Shown here: piece after piece, positions 1 to 12,117 of the stretch
Position numbering within the stretch: position 1 is the first letter of the stretch
How the letters are laid out: each line of letters starts with the position of its first letter
Origin: Brachyhypopomus gauderio
Lineage: Eukaryota > Chordata > Actinopteri > Gymnotiformes > Hypopomidae
DNA length: 64,000 nt
Assembly (NCBI RefSeq): GCF_052324685.1
Contig: NC_135228.1
Location: 10,876,886 to 10,940,885, forward strand
Reading direction: 5' to 3'
Made by a program: the position numbers and the translations under genes
Notes under the pieces: generated by a model
What the model was told of the DNA's origin: nothing
The model's input: the letters and a program-made list of their open reading frames with translations, nothing else
The model's database searches: none

Positions 1-1940
1 ACCTTATATTGTAAAAACTAGTGGGTCTTTGGACTGTAAAGATTAGCAAAGATGAACCAGATTAAGTGGGTTTATAGGAACACACTATAAACTTGCTGTT
101 GTTGATTTAGTGCTAAGAGCAACTTGATACTGTTACCAAAAGGGTCGTGCGGTTTATGTTCCGTTGAGTCAGTTTCTAGCTGATGAACGGTAAACCTCAG
201 CATCTTCCTTCCTACACAGACCCCCCCCCCCGAGAGAGGTGGGCCCATTTGGTCAAAATTTAAATAGCAATTGAGGAGAACCTCTTTGACTCCGGCGCTC
301 ACAAACTTTCCCCCACATCTCGCCCGACTGCCTGCGCATGCAAATGCGGGCGGGCGGTGTGCATGCGCCCGATCCCCACGGCGACGGCTGTTCCGCACCA
401 GTCTACCGTGGCTACGGCTCCTTTCAGGGTCTGTGGAGTGTCCTCCCTCTGGGTGGGTCCCGCTCTGAAGCTACATCCGCACCACCCCTGAAACAACCCC
501 ACCCCCCACCACCACCACCCCCTCCATCTTCTGACTGCTGAGGGTTTAATGTGGGGACAAAGGAAATCGTTTCCTTTTATCAGGCCTGCAAGTGGCTGGA
601 ACGGTGGACGGAGAGGGGAGTGGGTTCGCCGGCGAGGGATGAAAGAGCGGAACGGGAGGGGAAATGGAGAGCAGACCCAGGGAATCGGAGGCAGCGGGTC
701 CCGGGGCAGGACCAGAAGCTCTGGATGTGTAGGCTGCAGTGCAGAGCGCCAGGAGATGACTCCCGTCCGGAAGTTCCATGTCCTCAATGAACCCACGTCC
801 AGACAGACATGGGCTGTAAGCCCTGCTAAATCCTCCCTCCCCACCACTGATCGACGTGCCTGCCCGGCTGTGCCGATCACCCCACCCCCAAACACACACC
901 TCACCACTCTCGCCCATTAGCCCTGCCTCGCGGGACCTCGGCTCTCAATGGAGCGCCGACAATGGCTGAAGGTTTCCGGTCCAGCCCGTTCCTGTGCTCT
1001 GTAAACAGTCTCCTGAACTTTTTGGAGGCCGCGAGCCAATGACGAAGCACTTTGTTTCGCGCGTTGACACTCTGCTCCCTGCAGAAGCGCAAGAGGATTT
1101 ACCCTGCGAATGGCAACCCGAAACAGCGACCTGCGTCAGCCTGCCTTCCTGCTGCCTGGCTGGAGGTGCTGGTGAATGGCATTGTGGGTTAAAGCATCCT
1201 TAGGCGTCCGACTCTAATATGCAACCAACCGATGCAACTGTCCTGGCCATCCACCCCACTTTGAGGAGGAGACATGACCACTTCAGGACATGAAGGAGAT
1301 GACCACCTTTAAGACTACCTTTACTAGTCTGCTAAAAGTGTATTTTACATGCCACTGATTATAACTGATGTCCATGACATTTCGAATTTGCAGTTTGCAG
1401 TAATTAGCATTAACAAGTTCAGTTTGTCCTTGTGTGTATTAGTGTGTAAGCGGTGAAACAAGCATTTAAGGAGAAGCCGCTTTCATTCGTGCCCCCAGAC
1501 GAACGCTGGCCTTTTGAAATCAGTGCCAAGTCCAACGAGGCCCAGGATGGAAACAGAAATGAGTTTTAGGGGCAGAACACAGCCGTCTTGGATTTTGTTT
1601 TATTTGCTCTTCTGGTAGATGAGGTAAATCTATAAACCAGTGTGCCACGCCTGTTGTGGGAGCAAGATTGCGTGCACAAATCTGAAAATACTCAGTGACA
1701 GGCCTTGTGTGTTGCACTTCCCTCTAGCTCTCTAGAGTGTTCACTGGAGTGGACACCTGAGGGCTCTCTCTCTCTCTCTCTATTCAGCCTGAACCTTTCC
1801 CAGTGCCCTGTATTTTTTTTCCCAGGAAGGATCTGATTATCTGTCTCAGACTCCAAAATTAGGCCTTCCGTCATCAGGTACTTTCGAAACATTCAGTTCA
1901 CAGGAAGCCCCGGGTGAGCTGGGGCCCACTGCATCCTCGC

Positions 1941-2048
1941 GCCGAGACAATAGCCCACTCCACCCCCACACTGAGACAATGGTCCACTCCACCCCCCATG
2001 CTGAGACAATGGTCCATTCCACCCCCACACTGAAACAATGGTCCACTT
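1941..2048. repeat. 29-30 bp minisatellite, about 3.5 copies
   Basis: Units begin with GAGACAAT at 1944, 1973 and 2003 and with the variant GAAACAAT at 2032. Each is followed by a GGTCCACTCCACCCCC-type segment. Unit spacing is 29-30 bp and copies differ by a few substitutions. Confidence 0.85.
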
Positions 2049-2340
2049 CATTAAAAAAAAAGAAAAATGAAAGGGACCTGTTTGTTTGGACGTTCCTGTG
2101 AATGAGGGAGTAATCACAGGAGACGTTATGGCCAAAAAGACAGTGAATGAAGTTAGGAAAAAGATGGGGGAGAGGGCCATCAGGAGAGACCCTTCAGCAG
2201 TGGCATCGTAAAAGAGAAGTGATTCCTTGGTCGGACACGGAATGCAAAACATTTGCTGCAAATGGGGCCTCAGGATTTGTGGTTTTTGTTTGTTGCTAGG
2301 TCAGAGAGGGGTAGCTGCTGCCCTTCTGGAGACTAGAAGC

Positions 2341-2356
2341 GGGGGGGGGGGGGGGG
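2341..2356. repeat. Poly-G run (G16)
   Basis: Uninterrupted run of 16 G. Runs of this kind are prone to length errors and to quadruplex formation. Confidence 0.9.
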
Positions 2357-4088
2357 CGGCACTGGAGAGCTTTAAAAGCCAACGAAGACGGACGAGGTGA
2401 CGCGGTGTGACGTTGTTCGAGTGTGACACGCAGAGGGGGAGCTAGTGACTAAGGTGGTTATTGGACGGACGTCCTGCTCCTAGGACGCTGTATACTTCCT
2501 GTCCGTTATTTTTTTCCAGTTTGTGGAATCGCTGGTGTGACCAGCGATGTGGTTAAAAAAAAAGCAGATGGCCAGGTGTCGGGATGAGACTGTGCTCATG
2601 CTGTTGGAATGCTGAAGGATGAGGAAATGTCACAGATTTCCCACAGAATTTGAGTACTAATTCTGACCTAATGTGGTAGTCTGTGGTAGCCTCTAAATAC
2701 TGTTACAGTTGGTCAGTAGTAGTAATAATAATAGTTAATCTACTATTCTACTAGCACTACCACTGATAACAATAATAATAATAACAATAACAAATCATTT
2801 ATTAGAATTCATAAATTGCAAATTTTTTTAATTTAAATACTCCTGAGGAGGTAAGCTGTTGGCATCAGTGAGAAAGATACAATAATACATGTTTATGAAA
2901 TGGATATGAAAAAAGGGAGAGAAAGAACAAGACAAACCAAGTCTTGAAGGCTTTAGGAAATAAACGATGTGAATGCTTGGATGACACTATGGTCTTCTAT
3001 GATGCAGTATGTCCACCAGAATTAAGTTTGTTTAAATTCTGGTCATTTAGGCCTTGGAATTCAGAGGGACAATCAACAGTTCCCACCCCCTACATTCTGA
3101 TAGCAAGGCTGTTTGAGACCTAGAGGTTAGCAACATGGACTTGGGCCCATAAGATTGGCAGATCGAGCTCTGTAACCAGCAGTCACCTTGGCTAAAATGC
3201 CCCAAAGCAAGGCACCTACAACGTCCCTCTTTTAAAGAAATCACTTCCAAATAAGCTGTTCCGTGTTTGCAATGCACTCGTGTGGTACAAATCAATGAAT
3301 TATCAGCACAATAAAAAAAAAACAATAAAGCTTTCATGGCCGTGTAATAGAACAGATATTACAGAATCAATTTAAATACGAATAGATACGTGATAATGCA
3401 GCAATGCTTGGAACTTAGTGGCTTCCACAGTGGCATATAATGCGAAATGGTGCCCTCGTGAATTTAATAAGCTAAGTTTGTAAAAGTACAAGTACATTGG
3501 TAAACCTCAGGAAGATACGCCTCCAGAGCACAGTATTGATCTCAAAAATATGTCCACGCGGCATATAATCGGCAGTGGGAGAGAAGCACACTAGGAGAAA
3601 TTCTCCGTTGTCGGTGGAGTGCACGGTTCTCCTCTTAGCTCTCCTTCTCTCCCCACAGCCCCCGTCACGTTTCCACGGTGGCCAGGGAGCTCGCTAAGCG
3701 TTTTAGCAGACGCAGCGGCGTTTTTTAAAGGGGGGGAAGCCTGGCCAAAAGACGCTATGGACGTTATGGACGCGGCCTGAGGTGACGGGCGCGCCTCCGC
3801 GAACTCGTGTGCTCGCACCCGGTGGGTCCGCCATCTAGAAGGCTGTGAGGGCGAGGCGTGCTGGGCCCATGTGTGTGCTCCTATAAAGCAGATGAGTGTT
3901 TGCGCAGTTGATGGGGGCTCTGTCTTCCGCCCTGACAGGGGTCTGTCTGAGTCGATTTATGGCGCTGGTATCTTGGCTGCGGCCGCGCTAGGGGACTCCC
4001 AGAGGAAGCTGTTGCTTGTTCAGTTTACGGTGAATAGCCCCCTTCCTGCTCTGACCATGGACCCAGGGGCTGAAGGCCAGGGTGCAGC

Positions 4089-4090
<2 letters not shown>

Positions 4091-4136
<46 letters not shown>
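4091..4136. repeat. (TG)n microsatellite
   Basis: About 23 uninterrupted TG dinucleotides ending in GCGCC. The Cys-Val and Thr-His open frames here are artefacts of the repeat. Confidence 0.95.
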
Positions 4137-4139
<3 letters not shown>

Positions 4140-5789
4140 CTGTGTGGGTGGAAATGGGTTTTGTACATCTGTTTGAGTCTATGGGGTTTTTGTGTCTGTG
4201 TAAAGCTAAAAAATCCAACACATGTCTGATAATGAGCTTCCAGTGAACGTCCCCTAGTTGTGATTCAGCACACTGTTTTGATTGGTCCGCGCAGGGGTGG
4301 GCGTAAGGGGGGGGGGGGTGGACTTAATTTCCCACAGTCACAGCTGCCGTTGGCCACATGCCTGAGCTGCCTGGCCCCCACCCCACCTTAAATGTTGACA
4401 TGATTAATGTGAAACCACTTTGAATAGTTGAAATGATGCTACATGGCTGTGATTGTCAGCGGTTGACACTTAATGCAAGCAACGTAAAATGAATCAAACA
4501 GCCTCGGCGCGCAGAGATCAGGTCAGTCCATGTAATCAGATAACGTCACGTGGGATGCGTTCCATACGTGGTCTTGCACAGACATTAACATTAAAACAAA
4601 CCATAAAATTAATTTTTAAAGCCAGAAACCACTGAGATATACATTGACTGAATACTCTATAAGTTTTCAACAAACAAACCAAAAATAAATAAATAAAACC
4701 TGGGTCTAATTTTTCAAGTCCCAATCCGTCAAAACCAGAAGTTTCAGACATTTTTATGTGGATCACTCGCTTGTTAAAACTCACCAGGTTTCTAGCACAA
4801 ATAATTAGACACTATACTGCCACCATGTGGTAAATGTTTTTAATGTTCAGCACCTTGGTCATCCAGTAGCTGACAGTGTATATATCATTAATTGTACAGC
4901 ATCACCACATGCATACCACTGATTATTTAAAGGACTGTGAGGTGTATCTGTGGCCACTGTGGCCAGGAATGTAATTCAACCCAGTTGGTGTTTTAGTTCC
5001 AGCGTGGTGTCAAACTGGTTTATGGTAATGGTATTTGTGTTTACAAGTGTGCATGAGTGACGTGTTTACAAAACACCCCCTCAGGGTCATGTAAAAGTAG
5101 CCATAGACAGGAGAACCATATCACTTTATAATACTGCATTCCCTTATTTCTATTCTTTACTGTTGTAAAAGTTGCTGTATTTGGACTTTGTCATCACTTA
5201 ATAATTTTTAGCCATGCCTGCTGTATGTGGAAATCAAAGTAACTTAATGGCAGAGAGAACAAGAATAAGGTGCCATTTGTGTTTCCTTATATACTAAACA
5301 GTCCAAGGTCTTATCTTTCTGAAAGCAAATTACAAACAATCTTGTCTTAGTAAATGGTGCTCACAGATTAGTAATTAACGCTCTGTGGAGCCAGGCAATT
5401 TTATTTCCGTTACTTTATGTGAAACCTTTTTCATTAAATTTTCTGTGTAAAACCTTTAGTAACTCAAGTATGTGCTGACCTTTGTTGCATTTGTCCTGCA
5501 GTATTTAATCCAGTGTTTTCAGTTATAAAACTGAAGGTCTGGACAGGCTAGATTCTACGGTGCTGGCGAATGATCTATTTTTGTTACAGAAATTCATGTC
5601 CAAGCAGACCTTTCTGTGATGTTATTTTGTATGCTACACTGGTTTGTGGAATTTAAGACCTTTTTGATTCTCACAAACCTCGTGAATTTTTCATTCCTTG
5701 ACACCAAAATTATACTGATATTTTAGCATGTAATTTGCATAACCTAATTTAATGTCCACAACTCTGTATATAAACTTATATAACCGAGA

Positions 5790-6092
5790 GACCCAGTGTA
5801 AATTTTTTTTTATTTGAGTAGAAATTAACATATAATAATTACATATATACATATATAATGAATATCATTTAGAAAACAAAACATTACAATTACACATATT
5901 TCTTATTAACATACACACGTTGAAGAAAAGAATAAATAATGAAGCAGCACATCTTTCAGGTGAGTCCTCTTTAAATACACCAGTAATTGTGTTTGTAGAC
6001 TGCTCTCTCGGCCATATGCGATGTGGTGTGCATTATTAATTCCAAAAGGACACACAACATCAGCAAGCTGAAACCTCATTGGATGCAGAAGG
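5790..6092 (-). other. fgf1: fgf1 3' UTR with poly(A) signal
   Basis: Sequence between the fgf1 stop codon (6093-6095) and a minus-strand AATAAA (plus-strand TTTATT at 5809-5814). The region is AT-rich. A cleavage site shortly below 5809 would give a short 3' UTR of about 300 nt. Later signals could also be used; I only see that this one is well placed. Confidence 0.6.
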
Positions 6093-6284
6093 TCATGTAA
6101 TGGGAATTGGCAGGAAGTAAACGGCATTCTGGCCTCGGTGGGTTCTAAGGCCACTTTTCGCCTGTCCGCTTTTTTTAATGCCCACGTACCAGTCGCCAAG
6201 GTCCTTGTACTTCTGTGACCTGTACGTGTTGTAGTGGTTCTCTTCCATCCTCTCCATGAAATAGCACTCATCTGTCAGCGTGGT
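6093..6284 (-). CDS. fgf1: fgf1 coding exon 3 (C-terminal)
   Basis: Acceptor TTTTAG is read on the minus strand just above 6284, and the exon begins in phase 0 with Thr-Thr-Leu-Thr-Asp-Glu-Cys. It encodes 63 residues and a TGA stop at 6093-6095. It holds the heparin-binding loop region (KKSGQAKSGLRTHRGQ) and ends FLPIPIT. A longer frame in another register through this exon (starting MSAISWRGW) is a shadow. Confidence 0.95.
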   Translation of the reverse strand, partial: TTLTDECYFMERMEENHYNTYRSQKYKDLGDWYVGIKKSGQAKSGLRTHRGQNAVYFLPIPIT

Positions 6285-6303
6285 CTAAAATATGGAACAG
6301 AAC

Positions 6304-6364
<61 letters not shown>

Positions 6365-7197
6365 GACTGATGAATCGTGAACTTGACGCAACAAGTTCGA
6401 ACATTGCCAGTTGCATCAGGTCGCATCCACCGAGGTCTGGTGTGATTGCTGGAAACTGCTAGCTATCTTTATTTTACAAGTTTAAAGTAGAACCACCCCG
6501 AGATCGCAATCATATGCCACATATGGTGTATTCTTGTGGATGGTGTGGATAGTTTTGTTCATCTGCAGGACGGTGTTTGACCATGAGCCAACACTCACAG
6601 TGCCATAAAGTTGCCCGTGTTTGTCCATGGCCAGGTAACGCTCTGCCTCGTGCCCTATGATCACTACCACTCCTGCGTTCACCGCTCTCACCTTTATGGT
6701 GGCTGTATTGAATGAGAAGATGACAAAAAGAGAGGGAGTTGATAAGTGACAGCTGAAAAAAGGAATCACTGTATATCACTGTATGTGTCCTGTGTTACAG
6801 TTTATGATTATACTATCTATCTAATGTGATTCTGTCAGTAACAGAATGTGATTTAAGTCATCTTTGTGCCAGCTATTTAGATAATGGTAATTATCTCTTC
6901 ATAATTTTTGGAATTTAATAGGGTAAGCTACCGTTACAATAAACGCGTAGCATACAGTACTTTATAGTTACTGACAGAACTAAAGTATACAGGAAAGGAA
7001 CCAAATGAAGGTTTCGCTGGTTTCTTACTGTAAACGTCGTTTTCTTGACGACTGCCATCTACAGCACCGTTGGACAGCAGGCGTAAATGATATCCTCCGT
7101 TCTTACAGTAGAGTCTTCTCAGAGGGTTATAATTCGGTTGGTTAAGCCCAAATTTCGTCGGCCCCGGCGCAAAAACAGTTACTTGCCCCTCCGTCAT
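6093..7197 (-). CDS. fgf1: Fibroblast growth factor 1 (acidic FGF), three coding exons
   Basis: Secreted heparin-binding mitogen of the FGF1 subfamily that acts through FGF receptors. It folds as a beta-trefoil and is exported without a classical signal peptide. Coding parts are 7197-7029, 6702-6599 and 6284-6093; joined they give 154 residues against 155 in human FGF1. The start (MTEGQVTVF) parallels human MAEGEITTF. Family landmarks include LYCKNGGYHLRLL in exon 1, ERYLAMDKHGQLYGT in exon 2, and EENHYNTY, WYVGIKKSG and THRGQNAVYFLP in exon 3. Exon 2 is 104 nt, the family's usual length, and the phases (1 and 0) fit. The first 28 residues contain no hydrophobic signal, as expected. The basic Lys-Lys-Pro-Lys stretch after the conserved Asn-Tyr in mammalian FGF1 is replaced by NPLRR. 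The gene is divergent from arhgap26, which supports fgf1 over fgf2. Whether it is the a or b teleost paralogue was not resolved. Confidence 0.95.
6306..6362. repeat. (CA)n microsatellite in fgf1 intron 2
   Basis: About 28 CA units. On the fgf1 transcript this is a UG repeat whose 3' end lies about 20 nt upstream of the exon 3 acceptor. Confidence 0.95.
6599..6702 (-). CDS. fgf1: fgf1 coding exon 2
   Basis: 104 nt, bounded by acceptor CAATACAG and donor GTGAGT on the minus strand. It enters in phase 1 (A|CC gives Thr) and leaves in phase 0 after HGQLYGT. It contains the trefoil signature around RYLAMD. A longer frame reads past the donor into intron and is not coding beyond Gly-Thr. Confidence 0.95.
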
Positions 7198-7245
7198 TTT
7201 GCAGAGAGATCCCGAATCAGTACGTCCTGCGTCCAACAAACGCTC
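7029..7245 (-). CDS. fgf1: fgf1 first coding exon with 5' UTR part
   Basis: Coding from ATG at 7197 to 7029, with donor GTAAGA just below. The preceding 48 nt (7198-7245) follow a good acceptor (TTTTTGCCACAG), so the exon is probably preceded by a non-coding exon, as in other vertebrates. An in-frame Met lies upstream at 7254, but that is beyond the acceptor, and MTEG matches the family N-terminus, so 7197 is preferred. Confidence 0.9.
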
Positions 7246-10200
7246 CTGTGGCAAAAATGAAATATTGTATCGTCAGAGGACGTCAGCAGGTCTCTCCTTT
7301 AAAAAGTAACGTTTCAGTTATATCCATGGGCTAAGTATTACAAGAAATCGAAGTAACACCGCCTTATAATTTGGCAGAGCAGTCACCCAAACATCCGCTG
7401 TACGAAACGCCCTGCGCAAAGGGGGTCACCGACGAGTTAAACGGTTACATGTGCGGGCACGAACGCAGTTTGGCAACTCCACGAGAAAATACTGTCTTTT
7501 TTCTTCAGAGTTTTTCTTCCAAATAGACATAACTGAACTGACTGAAATGTTTAAACTAATTTTAATGTTGTATCTCTGTTCACTCTAGCTCCTGACAGAA
7601 CAACCACAATAAGTTGAATATATATTTAGGACATTGTGTCATAATATATTCATACAAAATAATGACATATTTGTTAGTATTTGGATTCCATACAAACGAG
7701 ACTGGTGGGGGGGGGGGGGGGGGTCAGCTATCTGAGGGGAAAAAAGAGCATGTTAGTCCCACCTGAGCCGGCATGTCTCTCCTCGTCCGTGGAATCGACC
7801 TTTAGTATTTAAGTGAGGGACGACGAGGCTCCCAGCGGTCTCTTAAGGCGAGGTGGGCTCCGTGGTGACTCCGGAGGGTCTGCTTTTGGACGTGTTTAGT
7901 GACGAGAAACATCGTCCATTCCCGCCGGTATTCGTCAGCGCTAAATTTACACGGGCCTGCTGGGCGCGCGCGTGACGTGAGCTGTTCCAGACGGGCCCGC
8001 GCTGCGCTTTACAAACTAGGCTGCAAGTCCATTTTCCTTCGTGCGGTTTTATCATTAAGGTCTCATTGCTCGAGTTTAAGAGAGCTGTATTATGCATATC
8101 CTGAATGAGATAGAGTAGATTTATTCATTGCATAAATAGACGGAAACACTGTTGTGCAATTGGTTTTAAGTTACTTAGGCTGTATTTCAGGCGTACTCAA
8201 CTAAATTTGTCCGCGGTCCAATTTTGGCAGATACCTGTTTGGCAGATACCTGAGTCCCCCTGGTATTTAGTACTGTATTTTCACAAAGGTCATCAACGAT
8301 ATTCTAAACTACATGTAGCCCAAATAAGTGTTTATGTGTTAATGTTCCTACATAGTAATTTTGTATTTAAAGCGCATGATAAAGTCGCTAAATGAATTGC
8401 ACATTGTGTACTTATTGCACGCACGTTTCAGCAACTCAAGCCAAAAATATTTGTAACACCGAGGTCATCAGGACGAGCTGCACACGGGCCCAAACGACAC
8501 CAGCATCGTCTCACACATGTGTAAAACCCAGTCTGCTCAGAGGGACCACAGGGCCGCACAGTTCTCGTGTGTTCGAGGTATCTCCACCAGCTGTGTGAAA
8601 TCTGAGGCACGGTTAAGAGCTCGCTTGTTTCTCTTCAGGAAATGTAAGGAAAATTAACACTTCTGCGAGAATAAACGCCCCCCTCCCCTCAATCTAGCTT
8701 TAAGCAGTTAGCAAGAGAAGGTCCAGAAAACCTAACTGCTCTGTCCATGTAATACAAACCCGATGATTTCTTGTCTCCTCTTTTTCCACCTTTCCTAAAA
8801 GATATATTTCGTATTTTGTGGAGGTGACAAAGAATTAAACATTTATGGAGTTTTTCCTTAAAGGCTTCACTGAATTCATATTATTCATAAATTCATAATC
8901 TCCACTTTAGTGAGCTCAGGCCCACGGCTATTTTGGCACGGAGGCTCTCTGTCGCATATTTAGGATGTGAAATTTAAGACATAATATATTCACATATTCG
9001 GGCCAGTGTATCAGCTTTTGGTCTAAGTTGTCGAAATGCTATCCAAAATGTTTTCTGAATTTATGAAGTACATCTGTAATTTTAATTATTTATCTCGATC
9101 CAAGTGAAGGAATGTGTATAAATCCGTTTTCCTCGTCTCGCTGCTCTTTGTACCAGAGTACATTATAAAAACATGTGCGTAGCAAATAAAACGCTGTTTT
9201 TTAATGACATTTCTGCAAGAAATGCATCTGAAGGATATTTTTGACTTGTGACCGGAGTTGTACACTGGGTGGCGCCAGAGTCCACGCCAGTAACTAAGCC
9301 AGTCGTTATGCCCAGTAGGTCAGTAGCTTCTGTCACCAATTGAGAGAAAGAAGGAAGCCCATTTCAAATCAGGAAAAATAAACTTCTGAATTTCAGACAG
9401 GTAAACCCCCATGCTCAAGGGCAGGTATTCCACTGATACATGAAACCACCACTGTGAGAATTGTACATGTCCATCTTTGTGTCGGTATTTACCCATAGGG
9501 CGTAACTAAAGTAGTTTAATTCTCCCTCTCTCCCACCCTTGGGGAAGACACCTTCAAACCTTCAAACTGAATTCTACAGGACTACATTTATTAAAACATA
9601 AGAATTTCCAGTTAATATGCTTGGTGGATGTGTGTTATTTGTGGTGCTGTATTGAGCGAATAATGCAAAAAAAAAAAAGAAGAAAAGCCAAAACTTTCCA
9701 TTAGGAAAAGAGTTATAATAAAACTACTTTTAAAGAGTGAATAGCTACTAGACCTGTTAACTATTGATTAGATAAATGATCAGTACAGTAGCTTATGCTC
9801 AATAAAGCATTCATCTGACACCTGTTCATCAGAATGAAAGGGTCATTCAGAGGTGGATGTTCTCATGCTATTACATTGGGGGAATTCACCTCCATGAACT
9901 CTATTTCAAAAGTAGCCTGTTTCTCTGCCTTTGTCTGTCCCACATGCATGTGTAATGTCTCTGTCCCAGTGGCTGTCTTAGCTCCCAGAATGTCTCTGTC
10001 CCACTTGCTGTGTCTTAGCTCCTAGGACGTTTGTCCTTGTCCCTGCTGTTTTGCACCTTTCTCAGCTCATCCAGTCCAGGTCTGAGCCCCAGGCCAGACA
10101 TTTTCCATATCTTCAGGCTCCTCTCCATCTTGTAACCTGGGTAAGGCCTCCTGGGACAGTTTACTTCTCTTATTCTGTCTGTGTGGTTGTTGAGAATGGT

Positions 10201-11329
10201 TCTCTGTGTGGCGTTTGAGTAATGCCATTTGAGTAATGCCATTGTTATGACAGGCCGTAACACCATCATATAATGGTTATCATTGCCCTATAGGCTCTAC
10301 GTGTCATATCACTAATTTCTTTTCAAGGAGCAAAGAATATGCAAAGAATAACAATTGTCACAAGAGGACACTTCTGAATCTACCAGCGCACCTCTGAACC
10401 AACCAACACTTTCCACCGACGTTTTAACACTCCCCCGTACCGCTTTCAGCAAGCAGCGAGGAAGCTGTGCCGAAATGTGCACGTTAGGACTAATTAACGG
10501 CGTCCTATTAGACGTCCGTCTTCCGTTTCCGTCGTTTCCTCGCCCGCAGCTCGTCCTCGTGTGGCCTTCAACAGGGGGCGTGTCCGCACCAGTCACTTCC
10601 CCAGAGCCCCCACAGAGATGGACACCGGGGCTGGCCTGATACGGGGGGCTTAAAATGACTTCATTAGCTCGCAAGTGAACCAAACCACACACATCAGCAA
10701 GTAAATGAATGAGATCATGTTTTGAAGAATAACATTTGCCTAAAATAGTGGAGTGCTCTGGAAGTGCAAAGATATGTATAGGCCTAGTTAACATTAGTCA
10801 GCATAGTGAACAATGACCTTTAAAAAAAGGCGCTAACATAAAATAATAATTACCAATGGAAGCTGGTTTGGTTTATGTAGGCCTATAGAATATTGCTCAA
10901 CAAGGTTGAGTGAATTTATAAATGTTTGAATCAGTTATATTCATAAAACTGCTTAGTTTATTAAACAGAACAGTAGTTATAATGGGCCCACAAATATATT
11001 AATACCTGCCTTAACGGTTTCTGAGATATTGTAACAATGTTGGCCTATTGTTATATCAAACACAAAATAGTGTCCAATCTGCACGTTCACGTTCCCCCCG
11101 CATGGTAAATATTACCTCAGCTCAGTACCCCACATATCATATATCACGTTCACGTTCTTCCAGTGTTAGTTAATGTATATGACACATTAATCGGGAAAAA
11201 CTTTGCGCTGCGAGCGTGAATTTAATGAAAACCATAAAACATCGAAAATATCCACATGTTTAAGTATCCAGCATAAGCGACTTTCATCATTTGGCTCTAT
11301 TAGAGCAACTGGTACTTGATAGTTGAGCG
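7246..11329. other. Divergent intergenic region between fgf1 and arhgap26
   Basis: No coding exon recognised. A G-run lies at 7707-7723. A CpG-containing segment at about 7760-8080 may hold the fgf1 promoter or a non-coding first exon: a minus-strand donor-like CTCAG|GTGGGA ends at 7763 and could join the acceptor above 7245, though this pairing is inferred. An imperfect 40-bp duplication (TGTCTCTGTCCCA...CTTAGCTCC) occupies about 9951-10023. The remainder is AT-rich non-repetitive DNA. Confidence 0.5.
7763..8080 (-). promoter_or_regulatory. Candidate fgf1 promoter / non-coding exon
   Basis: A GC-rich segment with GCGCGCGTGACGT and other CpGs lies upstream of the first fgf1 coding exon. On the minus strand a possible 5' splice donor (CAG|GTGGGA) occurs at its lower edge, about 500 bp from the coding-exon acceptor. 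Placement is inferred from position and composition only. Confidence 0.3.
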
Positions 11330-11963
11330 GATTCCGTCGTTTCTGCTCCGCAGAAGCGGATGAAAACCCCGCTTTGCCATGACATCATTCATCTCGTCCA
11401 ACCCTCTGCTCGGCGCCTACCGTATCCTCTCGCGCACGGTGCGATTTGCCGCGTCGGATTTACGCTCGCGCACTGGTTGGGAATCCCGCGATACTATTGG
11501 CCGAGAGACCAATCAATCATCGGATTATCCGCTTCATGGTAGGTTGGTACGGCTGATGGGACTAAAGAAGGAGTTGAGTTTAAAACGCCCATCGAGGACT
11601 CCGCACTCAGCGCGTTTTTGTCTCCTGCCTCCTCCCCTGAACCCACGGTGTCATGAGAGGCGCACAGGTTCACCTCAGAACCTCCTGACCACTCCAGTCA
11701 AACATTTCGAGGACTCCTTCCCTCAGATATTGTCACAGCGAGGTAATATTCTGAGATGCGGTTGGGTTTTTTTTTTTGTTAGCTAAAAGCGTCCATTAGA
11801 CATTAGTGTGTGCTGCTGAGGAGATTTCCGTGTCGATATGTAATTATAGCCGATTAGAGCACGCCTGGTTCCGCTCCTCGCCCCGTTCTGGACTGCACAT
11901 CCTCCGCTCGACGTTTCCTCGTAGTCCGGGGCTGGCTGCTGTGGGTTCGGTGTCGAAGAAAAT
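11330..11963 (+). promoter_or_regulatory. arhgap26: arhgap26 promoter and 5' UTR region
   Basis: CpG-rich DNA immediately upstream of the arhgap26 start codon. It contains an inverted CCAAT box (ATTGG near 11495) and a direct CCAAT (near 11510) about 15 bp apart, typical of CpG-island promoters. The transcription start was not determined. Sequence around the ATG (AAT ATG G, A at -3 and G at +4) is a strong Kozak context. Confidence 0.5.
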
Positions 11964-12117
11964 ATGGGCTTGCCTGCGTTGGAGTTCAGCGACTGCTATT
12001 TAGATAGCCCACATTTTCGAGAGAGACTGAAGTCTCACGAGCTGGAGCTGGACAAGACCAACAAGTTTATCAAGGAGCTTATCAAGGACGGAAAAGCGCT
12101 CGTTCAAGCGCTGAAAA
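11964..12117 (+). CDS. arhgap26: arhgap26 exon 1 (BAR N-terminus)
   Basis: 154 nt from ATG to donor GTAAGA; exits in phase 1 after QALK. It encodes the N-terminal amphipathic part and first helix of the BAR domain ([20 protein letters not shown]). The open frame continues a few codons into intron and should be cut at 12117. Confidence 0.97.

Larger units (their letters stand above)
1..5789. other. Intergenic DNA downstream of fgf1
   Basis: I see no recognisable coding exon in this stretch. The segment at about 300-1130 is GC-rich with CpGs, but its open frames overlap on both strands and resemble no family I know. Repeats present are a 29-30 bp minisatellite (1941-2048), a G16 run (2341-2356), a (GT)n tract (4091-4136) and a second poly-G run near 4309-4318. 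From about 4400 onward the DNA is AT-rich. In human the neighbour on this side of FGF1 is SPRY4, but no sprouty-like exon was recognised. Confidence 0.6.

Noticed and set aside
299..920. Overlapping open frames of up to 202 codons in the GC-rich left end
   Set aside because: Open on both strands because of low stop density; Pro/Arg-rich with no recognisable domain or splice structure.
5906..6271. 121-codon minus-strand frame starting MSAISWRGW
   Set aside because: Overlaps fgf1 exon 3 in the wrong register; the correct frame gives a family-matching FGF1 C-terminus.
8176..8250. Possible transposon end (CAGGCGTACTCAACTAAATT)
   Set aside because: Resembles termini of fish hAT elements, but no matching inverted end or target duplication could be found nearby.
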